Below are positions 6,605 through 12,184 of a DNA stretch of 12,184 nucleotides, piece after piece. Source of the DNA: Bacillota bacterium (GTDB lineage: Bacteria > Bacillota > Clostridia > Oscillospirales > Ruminococcaceae); the NCBI GenBank assembly GCA_023456995.1, contig JAEWNU010000226.1, positions 1-12,184 on the forward strand, in the 5' to 3' direction. The position numbers and the translations under genes are program-made. Position 1 is the stretch's first letter; the number at the start of each line of letters is the position of its first letter. The notes below the pieces were generated by a model. It had not been told where the DNA came from. It did no database searches and saw only the letters and a list, made by a program, of their open reading frames with translations.

Positions 6605-6661
6605 ATTCGGCAATCGATAACCGGGGTATCCTCTAAATTACGACGCACTGCGTCACATTAT

Positions 6662-6667
6662 GGAGGT
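6662..6667 (+). promoter_or_regulatory. Ribosome binding site that sets the tnaA start
   Basis: GGAGGT lies seven bases before the ATG at 6675. An in-frame ATG at 6660 overlaps this site and would add only MEVIN, so 6675 is the better start. Confidence 0.8.
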
Positions 6668-6674
6668 AATAAAT

Positions 6675-8303
6675 ATGAAGTACCCTTTGAACGTTGAAAC
6701 GCCCAAGTCTTTTTCCTATGTCAAGCGCAACATCCCGGAGGTGACTGTTGAGCAACGTGAGCGCGCTTTGAAGGCCACGCATTACAACGAGTTTGCATTC
6801 CCTGCAGGCATGTTGACCGTGGATATGCTGTCCGACTCCGGCACCACCGCCATGACTGATGTTCAGTGGAGCGCCATGTTCTTGGGTGACGAGGCTTATG
6901 GCCGTAACAAAGGCTATTATGTCCTGCTGGATACTTTGCGTGACTGTTTTGAGCGTGGCGACAATCAGAAGAAGATTATCGATCTGGTTCGCACCGACTG
7001 CCAGGACATCGACAAGATGATGGATGAGATGTATCTCTGTGAATATGAGGGTGGCCTGTTCAACGGCGGTTCTGCACAGATGGAACGCCCCAACACCTTT
7101 ATTATTCAACAGGGCCGTGCTGCTGAGTCTGTCCTGTTTGAGATGGTCAAGAAGATTCTTAACGGCCGTCACCCCGGCAAGGCTTTCACCATCCCCTCGA
7201 ACGGCCACTTTGATACCACCGAAGGCAACATCAAGCAGATGGGCTCCATCCCCCGCAACCTGTACAACAAGCAACTGTTGTGGGAAGTTCCCGAGGGCGG
7301 CAAGTACGAGAAGAATCCGTTTAAGGGCAACATGGATACTGCGAAACTGGAGCAGCTAATTCAGACTATCGGTCCTGAGAATGTGCCTCTGGTGTACACT
7401 ACCATTACCAACAACACCGTTTGCGGACAGCCTGTCTCAATGGCCAACCTGCGTGAGTCCAGCCGTATCGCTCATAAGTATAACATTCCCTTCATGCTAG
7501 ATGCCGCGCGCTGGGCTGAGAACGCTTACTTTATCAAGACCAATGAAGATGGCTATACCGATAAGTCCATCCCTGTCATCGCCGCTGAGATGTTCTCTTA
7601 TTGCGACGGCTTTACCGCTTCTCTCAAGAAGGATGGCCACGCTAACATGGGTGGTATTCTGGCCTTCCGCGACAAAGGTCTGTTCTGGAAGAACTTCTCT
7701 GATTTTAACGAGGATGGTTCCATCAAAACCGATGTTGGCGTTCTACTTAAGGTTAAGCAAATTTCCTGCTATGGCAATGATTCCTACGGCGGTATGTCCG
7801 GTCGTGATATCATGGCGCTGGCTGCCGGTCTGTATGAGTGCTGCAGCTTCAACTACCTGAAAGAGCGCGTATCCCAATGCGAATATCTGGCACAGGGCTT
7901 CTACAATGCCGGCGTCAAGGGTGTTGTTCTACCCGCAGGTGGTCACGGCGTGTACATTAACATGGATGAATTCTTCGATGGCAAGCGCGGCCACGAAACC
8001 TTCGCTGGTGAGGGCTTCAGCTTGGAGCTGATTCGCCGCTACGGCATCCGAGTTTCTGAGTTGGGTGATTATTCGATGGAGTACGATCTGAAGACCCCCG
8101 AGCAGCAGGCTGAGGTCTGCAACGTGGTGCGTTTTGCCATCAACCGCAGCCAGCTAAGTCAGGAACACCTGGACTTTGTCATTGCTGCTGTCAAGGCTCT
8201 ATATGAGGATCGTGAAAATATCCCCAACATGAAGATAACCTGGGGTCACAAGCTACCTATGCGTCACTTCCACGCGTTTTTGGAACCCTATCCAAATAAA
8301 TAA
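6675..8303 (+). CDS. tnaA: Tryptophanase (tryptophan indole-lyase), long form
   Basis: This 542-residue PLP enzyme of the beta-eliminating lyase family splits L-tryptophan to indole, pyruvate and ammonia in the cytoplasm. Visible PLP and substrate features are GDEAY (71-75), QQGRAAE (145-151), DAARWAENAYF with D276 and R279, the Schiff-base lysine K319 in SLKKDG, YGGMSGRD (371-378) and R491 in FAINR. Residues that separate it from tyrosine phenol-lyase favour tryptophanase: an aspartate in HFDTTEG (D180) where the phenol-lyase has threonine, leucine L463 in place of its phenol-binding arginine, and histidine H531 in MRHF where it has phenylalanine. It is about 70 residues longer than the E. 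coli enzyme, mainly from an insert of about 44 residues near 92-140 and one of about 15 near 340-365. A strong ribosome site suggests high expression. Confidence 0.88.
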   Translation: MKYPLNVETPKSFSYVKRNIPEVTVEQRERALKATHYNEFAFPAGMLTVDMLSDSGTTAMTDVQWSAMFLGDEAYGRNKGYYVLLDTLRDCFERGDNQKKIIDLVRTDCQDIDKMMDEMYLCEYEGGLFNGGSAQMERPNTFIIQQGRAAESVLFEMVKKILNGRHPGKAFTIPSNGHFDTTEGNIKQMGSIPRNLYNKQLLWEVPEGGKYEKNPFKGNMDTAKLEQLIQTIGPENVPLVYTTITNNTVCGQPVSMANLRESSRIAHKYNIPFMLDAARWAENAYFIKTNEDGYTDKSIPVIAAEMFSYCDGFTASLKKDGHANMGGILAFRDKGLFWKNFSDFNEDGSIKTDVGVLLKVKQISCYGNDSYGGMSGRDIMALAAGLYECCSFNYLKERVSQCEYLAQGFYNAGVKGVVLPAGGHGVYINMDEFFDGKRGHETFAGEGFSLELIRRYGIRVSELGDYSMEYDLKTPEQQAEVCNVVRFAINRSQLSQEHLDFVIAAVKALYEDRENIPNMKITWGHKLPMRHFHAFLEPYPNK

Positions 8304-8359
8304 TAGGTTGCATTAAAAATAACTGCATTACCACGACCGTCTTGGCACTATAATACTAA

Positions 8360-8399
8360 AACAAGCGGCCTTTCCGAGAGGTCGGAAGGGTCGCTTGTT
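8360..8399. terminator. 18-bp hairpin after tnaA
   Basis: Bases 8360-8377 pair with 8382-8399 along all 18 positions (two G-T wobbles) around the loop GAGG. The T tract on the plus side is poor (TTATTTC); on the minus side it is TTTTAGT. It may end or attenuate the tnaA message, or protect its 3' end, before the transporter gene. Confidence 0.6.
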
Positions 8400-8403
8400 A
8401 TTT

Positions 8404-8434
8404 CAGGAACGTGGGTTCAATCCCCACGAACCTG
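8404..8434 (+). other. tRNA acceptor/T-arm minihelix-like element
   Basis: GTGGG TTCAATC CCCAC (8411-8427) is a textbook tRNA T arm (5-bp stem, 7-nt TTCRANY loop). The 7 nt on each side (CAGGAAC and GAACCTG) pair like an acceptor stem except for two A-A mismatches, so the element is exactly 7+5+7+5+7. No D arm or anticodon arm and no encoded CCA are present. It could be a deleted tRNA gene, an old integration scar, or an RNA processing signal mimicking tRNA; the structure is plain but its role is unknown. Confidence 0.45.
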
Positions 8435-8510
8435 TAAAATACATTTTCATTCTAATCTAGTTTGTGACTGAACGAATAAATCAAATGTATGATTATCAGG
8501 AGGGATTAAT

Positions 8511-9857
8511 ATGGCAAAAGATAGTTCAGCTGTAACTCGCGACGGATTTCAATCTAAATGGGGTTTTATTCTGGCTTGCATTGGCTCCGCAGTCGGCATG
8601 GGCAATATCTGGCGTTTTCCCGCACTGGTCTCTTCTTGGGGAGGCATGACCTTTCTGATCCCTTACTTCATTTTCGTTCTACTAATCGCTTTCAGTGGTG
8701 TCATAGGCGAGATGGCTTTAGGCCGCTCCACCGGCGCGGGTCCGATTGGCGCTTTTGGTAAATGCACCGAACTTCGTACCGGCAAAAAGAATATCGGCGA
8801 GCGCATCGGATTGATTCCAGTTTTGGGCTCACTGGCTTTAGCTATCGGCTATACCTGCGTGGTTGGCTGGATCTTTAAGTATACTTTTATGTCATTCACA
8901 GGCGAGCTGTTTGCTATGGGGCAGAATATGGACTTAATCGGCGGTACATTTGGTGCCACTGCCAGTGGATGGGGCAATAACCTATGGCTGGTTATCGCAG
9001 TGGTTGCGAACTTCACAATTATGGGACTGGGCGTGGCAGGCGGTATTGAGAAAGCCAACAAGGTTATGATGCCTATGTTATTTATTCTGTTTATTGGCTT
9101 AGCGATTTACATAACCCTTCTGCCAGGCGCTATTGGTGGCTATAAGTATATCTTTACCATAAATCCCAAGGGGCTAGCCGATCCCAAGCTTTGGATTTTC
9201 GCATTTGGTCAAGCGTTTTTCTCTCTGTCTGTCGCAGGAAACGGCACTGTCATTTACGGCTCATACCTGAGCAAATCGGAAGACCTCCCCTATTCTGCCA
9301 GCAAAGTAGCTATTTTCGATACGCTGGCTGCTTTATTAGCTTCCTTTGTTATTATCCCGGCAATGGCTGTTGGTTCTGCAGAACTGTCCTCTGGTGGCCC
9401 CGGTTTAATGTTCATTTACTTAGTTAACGTATTTAACGGCATGCCTGGTGGTCAGATTGTTGGGGTTGTGTTCTTTATATGTGTGTTGTTTGCAGGGGTT
9501 AGCTCTTTGGTTAACCTTTACGAGGCGCCTGTAGCAACAATGCAAGAAAAGTTTGGCATGAAGCGCATTCCAGCGGTTATCGCCATTGGTATTATCGGCT
9601 GCATCGTAGCCTTATGTATTCAGGCTATTGTCTCCGGCTGGATGGATGTAGTTTCCATTTATATCTGCCCGCTGGGAGCTCTCTTGGCTGGAATCATGTT
9701 TTTCTGGGTCGCAGGCAGGAAGTTTGCAGAAGACAGTGTTAATGAAGGTGCTAAAAAGCCTATTAACAACTGGTTCTATCCATTGGGCAAGTATGTATAT
9801 TGCGCCTGTGCGCTTATTGCACTAATAACCGGTGCTTTTATGGGCGGGATTGGGTAA
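8511..9857 (+). CDS. Neurotransmitter:sodium symporter family transporter, probable tryptophan importer
   Basis: This 448-residue integral membrane protein has the LeuT fold. TM1 contains GSAVGMGNIWRFP (25-37), the unwound Na+/substrate site; TM6 contains FGQAFFSLSVAGNG (232-245); TM8 contains FAGVSSLVN (327-335), whose two serines match the second Na+ site. About eleven hydrophobic segments fit (17-37, 45-68, 101-128, 157-176, 184-204, 227-250, 268-288, 312-340, 353-370, 375-399, 423-443), as in bacterial NSS carriers such as TnaT and MhsT. AGGAGG (8498-8503) precedes the ATG by seven bases. Position right after tnaA suggests Na+-driven tryptophan uptake, as for TnaT of Symbiobacterium, but aromatic or branched amino acids in general remain possible. 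Its promoter is unclear: it may be read through from tnaA. Confidence 0.88.
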   Translation: MAKDSSAVTRDGFQSKWGFILACIGSAVGMGNIWRFPALVSSWGGMTFLIPYFIFVLLIAFSGVIGEMALGRSTGAGPIGAFGKCTELRTGKKNIGERIGLIPVLGSLALAIGYTCVVGWIFKYTFMSFTGELFAMGQNMDLIGGTFGATASGWGNNLWLVIAVVANFTIMGLGVAGGIEKANKVMMPMLFILFIGLAIYITLLPGAIGGYKYIFTINPKGLADPKLWIFAFGQAFFSLSVAGNGTVIYGSYLSKSEDLPYSASKVAIFDTLAALLASFVIIPAMAVGSAELSSGGPGLMFIYLVNVFNGMPGGQIVGVVFFICVLFAGVSSLVNLYEAPVATMQEKFGMKRIPAVIAIGIIGCIVALCIQAIVSGWMDVVSIYICPLGALLAGIMFFWVAGRKFAEDSVNEGAKKPINNWFYPLGKYVYCACALIALITGAFMGGIG

Positions 9858-9888
9858 TCCATTATAGTATTTTGCTTCATAGGTAAAG

Positions 9889-9916
9889 TAAGGCCGTCGT
9901 ATAAACGACGGCCTTA
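9889..9916. terminator. 12-bp hairpin after the transporter gene
   Basis: TAAGGCCGTCGT (9889-9900) pairs perfectly with ACGACGGCCTTA (9905-9916) around an ATAA loop, about 30 nt after the transporter stop. The following T tract is weak (TGTATAG), so termination efficiency is uncertain, but position and symmetry fit a terminator for the tryptophan unit. Confidence 0.65.
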
Positions 9917-9924
9917 TGTATAGC

Positions 9925-10130
9925 GCACGCCCTGTAAGGCCGGTTTGGCGAAGCTTCAATATGAACGTATGTATTCTTGTTCAATTCGCTGGTGTGGACG
10001 GAAATACCTTGCTACTCCAGAGAAGCCTCCGTGATATCATACACACAGCGCACAGAGATGATGATGGTCTCAAAGGTTGCCCTTGAGGCGGGGCACATTC
10101 AATCACACGATTTCCAGAAGCGTGAGGGCA
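9925..10130 (-). pseudogene. Possible decayed coding fragment or conserved non-coding element
   Basis: In the gene-free stretch 9858-10276 the minus strand holds protein-like reading pieces. From 10098 one frame gives 28 codons including ATFETIIISVRCVYDITEAS, then a TAG at 10014-10012, then QGISVHTSELNKNTYVHIEAS in the same frame. Just upstream, another frame reads ASGNRVIECAP, as if joined by a frameshift. I do not recognise the product. The plus strand is also open over part of it (42 codons from 9961), so strand assignment is weak. Positions 10140-10276 are AT-rich with several TTAGT/TATTA runs and show no gene or clear hairpin. Confidence 0.25.
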
Positions 10131-10276
10131 CTTTTAATTAGGCTTAGATATTTTTAGTTGGTATTAGATAATGATAGTTATTAATGCCCTGATTTACAGT
10201 TGTTATTAGTTAGTATGTATCATGTCGCATTAGTCGTCGGTATTGTGGCGGCGAAAGGGCTAATTATATAATAAAA

Positions 10277-11290
10277 TTATTCGTAACCAGTTGGATTTTT
10301 TATTTGCCAATTCCAACTATCACGACACATATCTTCAAGAGAAAGCATTGCTTGCCAGCCAAGTATTTTATGTGCTTTTGTAGCATCGGCATAACAAACA
10401 GCAATATCGCCATTTCTACGACCTGTCATTTCATATGGTATACGAATATTATTAACTTTAGAAAAAGTATTGACCATATCTAAAACACTAAATCCAACTC
10501 CCGTTCCTAAATTAAAGGTATGCACTCCATGCTGGTGAACACAATATTCCATTGCAGCCACATGCCCCATTGCCAGATCTACTACATGAATATAATCTCT
10601 AACACCAGTGCCATCTGTAGTTGGATAGTCATTACCGTATATATTTAAATGAGGGCGTATTCCCGCCGCAACCTGTGTAATATATGGCATCAGATTATTA
10701 GGAATTCCGCTGGGTGCTTCACCGATCAAGCCACTTTTATGCGCTCCGATCGGATTAAAATAGCGCAAAAGAATTCCAGAAAACTCAGGATTAACACTAG
10801 CATAGTCATTAATAATTTGCTCATTCATAAGTTTGGTCCAACCATAAGGATTGCTACAAGGTCCACACGCCATATCCTCAGTAATAGGGAGTTTTGTAGG
10901 GGTTCCATATACTGTTTCAGAAGAGCTAAATATTAAATAATGCACTTTGTATTTAGACATTATTTTTAATAACGATATAGTGCTATCAATATTATTTTGA
11001 TAATATTTCAAAGGCTCCATGACTGATTCTCCTACTGATTTCAATCCTGCAAAGTGTATGACTCCATCAATACCGTGATGCAAAAAGACTTTCTCTAAAG
11101 TAGCAATATCACACGCGTTACCGGAATATACAGTAACAGGTTTTCTGGTAATTTGTTCTATTCGAGAAACTGCTTCAATATTGCTATTTATAAAATCATC
11201 TATAATAATTACTTCATGCCCATTTGTCAACAATTCTATAGCAGTATGTGACCCAATATATCCAGCGCCACCAGTAAGAAGAATAATCAT
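10277..11290 (-). CDS. galE: UDP-glucose 4-epimerase
   Basis: This 337-residue short-chain dehydrogenase-like enzyme interconverts UDP-glucose and UDP-galactose in the cytoplasm using bound NAD+. It shows the Rossmann glycine motif TGGAGYIGSH (6-15), DDF (31-33), GNACD near 58, HFAGLKSVGES (79-89), the catalytic serine S124 in FSSSETVYG, and Y149/K153 in NPYGWTK. Numbering matches E. coli GalE exactly at these residues and the length is typical. SETVYG in place of the more common SATVYG is a minor variation. The ribosome site AGGAG (11297-11301) overlaps the stop codon of the preceding gene, showing a tight operon. With ugd it supplies sugar nucleotides for capsule or other surface polysaccharides. 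Confidence 0.96.
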   Translation of the reverse strand: MIILLTGGAGYIGSHTAIELLTNGHEVIIIDDFINSNIEAVSRIEQITRKPVTVYSGNACDIATLEKVFLHHGIDGVIHFAGLKSVGESVMEPLKYYQNNIDSTISLLKIMSKYKVHYLIFSSSETVYGTPTKLPITEDMACGPCSNPYGWTKLMNEQIINDYASVNPEFSGILLRYFNPIGAHKSGLIGEAPSGIPNNLMPYITQVAAGIRPHLNIYGNDYPTTDGTGVRDYIHVVDLAMGHVAAMEYCVHQHGVHTFNLGTGVGFSVLDMVNTFSKVNNIRIPYEMTGRRNGDIAVCYADATKAHKILGWQAMLSLEDMCRDSWNWQIKNPTGYE

Positions 11291-11296
11291 CTTGTA

Positions 11297-11301
11297 CTCC
11301 T
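11297..11301 (-). promoter_or_regulatory. galE ribosome binding site overlapping the ugd stop
   Basis: AGGAG on the minus strand shares bases with the TAG stop of the upstream dehydrogenase (11300-11302), 6 nt before the galE ATG. This arrangement favours translational coupling of the two genes. Confidence 0.75.
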
Positions 11302-12184
11302 AATCTCTGAAATATAAATCTCTGGTATAAACCTTCTTGAATACATCATCAAGATCTTCGTGATAGCGATTTGCAATAATCACATCGCAAGTCGACTTAA
11401 ATTCATCCAAATTACGTATAACGCGACTGTTGAAGAAACAGTCCTCCAGCATAGAAGGCTCATAGATGACCACTTCTATTCCCTTCGCCTTAATGCGTTT
11501 CATGACACCTTGAATAGAGGATTGACGAAAGTTGTCTGAATTTGCTTTCATGGTCAGGCGGTAAATGCCGACGATCTTAGGATTATGTGCAATAATCTGT
11601 TCTGCAATAAAGTCCTTACGTGTTCTATTGGCATCCACGATCGCACTAATCAGATTCTGCGGAACATCTTCATAGTTAGCACGGAGCTGCTTAGTATCCT
11701 TTGGCAAACAATAGCCGCCATATCCAAAGGATGGATTATTATATTGATCTCCTATACGCGGGTCAAGACATACGCCCTCGATAATTGCTTTAGCACTCAA
11801 TCCCTTTGTTTCGGCATAAGTATCCAGCTCATTAAAATAAGCCACGCGTAATGCTAAATATGTATTTGCAAACAGCTTGACTGCTTCTGCCTCAGTTGGG
11901 TTAACATATAGTGTAGAAATATTCTCTTTTAATGCACCCTGCTTTAATAGGTCTGCAAAGATTTGCGCAGCTTTTTGTAAACGTGCATTTCCAATAGGGG
12001 TACCAACAATAATTCGGCTTGGAAAAAGATTGTCATAGAGGGCATGCCCCTCGCGCAAAAATTCTGGGCTGAAAAGAATGTTATCACAGCAATATTTTGC
12101 TCGAACACACCCTGTAAATCCAACTGGTACTGTTGATTTAATAATCATAATGGCATCGGGATTGACCTTGATAACCTGTTGAAT
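11300..12184 (-). CDS. ugd: UDP-glucose 6-dehydrogenase, C-terminal part (5' end outside window)
   Basis: The frame stays open to the window edge: before the ATG at 12148 it reads [12 protein letters not shown], so that ATG is internal and 294 residues of an expected 390 or so are visible. The enzyme oxidises UDP-glucose to UDP-glucuronate with two NAD+. Family blocks are [40 protein letters not shown], and the catalytic cysteine in [14 protein letters not shown] (visible residue 159). The N-terminal NAD+-binding domain is mostly missing from the window; the central and C-terminal UDP-binding parts are complete. UDP-glucuronate plus the epimerase encoded next to it points to acidic surface polysaccharide synthesis. 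A close relative such as UDP-N-acetylmannosamine dehydrogenase is less likely given these blocks. Confidence 0.94.
   Translation of the reverse strand: MQQVIKVNPDAIMIIKSTVPVGFTGCVRAKYCCDNILFSPEFLREGHALYDNLFPSRIIVGTPIGNARLQKAAQIFADLLKQGALKENISTLYVNPTEAEAVKLFANTYLALRVAYFNELDTYAETKGLSAKAIIEGVCLDPRIGDQYNNPSFGYGGYCLPKDTKQLRANYEDVPQNLISAIVDANRTRKDFIAEQIIAHNPKIVGIYRLTMKANSDNFRQSSIQGVMKRIKAKGIEVVIYEPSMLEDCFFNSRVIRNLDEFKSTCDVIIANRYHEDLDDVFKKVYTRDLYFRD

Noticed and set aside
6517..6674. TnaC-type leader peptide for tnaA
   Set aside because: No ribosome site followed by a short frame with an in-frame Trp codon was found in the gap.
6633..7274. Long minus-strand open frame (213 codons) inside tnaA
   Set aside because: It lies antisense to a strongly conserved gene, has no ribosome site or recognisable domain, and arises from tnaA codon usage.
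8343..8354. TATAAT at 8349-8354 as a promoter for the transporter gene
   Set aside because: The -10 is perfect but no -35 with acceptable match exists at 16-18 nt and there is no extended -10, so I did not list it as a feature; it remains possible.
8404..8434. A complete tRNA gene
   Set aside because: Only acceptor and T-arm elements fit; no D arm, anticodon arm or matching 5' acceptor at the right distance was found upstream, and CCA is absent.
8300..8510. T-box riboswitch before the transporter gene
   Set aside because: The conserved TGGNACCGCG antiterminator core and specifier loop are absent; the TTCAATC loop belongs to a T-arm-like hairpin instead.
9961..10088. Small plus-strand gene of 42 codons
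   Set aside because: No ribosome site, no recognisable motif, and the opposite strand looks at least as protein-like.

Overview
The window comes from a low-to-moderate GC bacterium that ferments amino acids, most likely a clostridia-like anaerobe of the Bacillota. The grounds are strong AGGAGG-type ribosome binding sites, sigma-A style promoters, short intergenic hairpins, a long clostridial-type tryptophanase, a YheO/DauR-type regulator, an NSS transporter, and a secreted protease resembling the anthrax lethal factor / Pro-Pro endopeptidase group. The exact family cannot be settled from sequence reading alone.

Positions 1-4005 hold histidine catabolism. The 3' end of a large-clade urocanate hydratase (hutU) is followed after 20 nt by imidazolonepropionase (hutI), and two back-to-back hairpins close this unit. 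A divergent Lrp/AsnC regulator (minus strand) and a ureohydrolase that probably acts as formimidoylglutamase (hutG, plus strand) flank a 177-nt region. In it, two TATAAT boxes point outward, each exactly 17 nt from one shared, self-complementary TGTACA hexamer. Together hutU, hutI and hutG would take urocanate to glutamate; hutH is presumably upstream of the window.

Positions 4053-5078 (minus) encode a secreted zinc protease with a signal peptide, four exact-period 20-residue repeats rich in Pro-Pro and Gln, and a C-terminal HELGH/WFAE metalloprotease domain.

Positions 5198-9857 form a tryptophan-use island. It contains a YheO-like PAS/HTH regulator (minus), a divergent promoter region, ridA, tryptophanase (tnaA) and an 11-helix Na+-coupled NSS transporter (probably a tryptophan importer, tnaT-like). 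Tryptophanase makes indole, pyruvate and ammonia through a 2-aminoacrylate intermediate, which RidA is known to hydrolyse, so placing ridA first makes biochemical sense. The tnaA-tnaT gap carries an 18-bp hairpin and a striking 31-nt element shaped exactly like a tRNA acceptor/T-arm minihelix.

Positions 9858-10276 hold no intact gene: a hairpin, a possible decayed or conserved fragment, and AT-rich sequence. Positions 10277-12184 (minus) are a surface-sugar operon, UDP-glucose 6-dehydrogenase (5' end outside the window) followed 9 nt later by galE; these two genes look more AT-rich than the catabolic genes.

I found no CRISPR array, complete tRNA or rRNA gene, transposase or integrase. The observations most worth a second look are the shared -35 divergent promoter, the minihelix-like element, the protease with its own Pro-Pro repeats, and the ridA-tnaA-transporter unit with its regulator.
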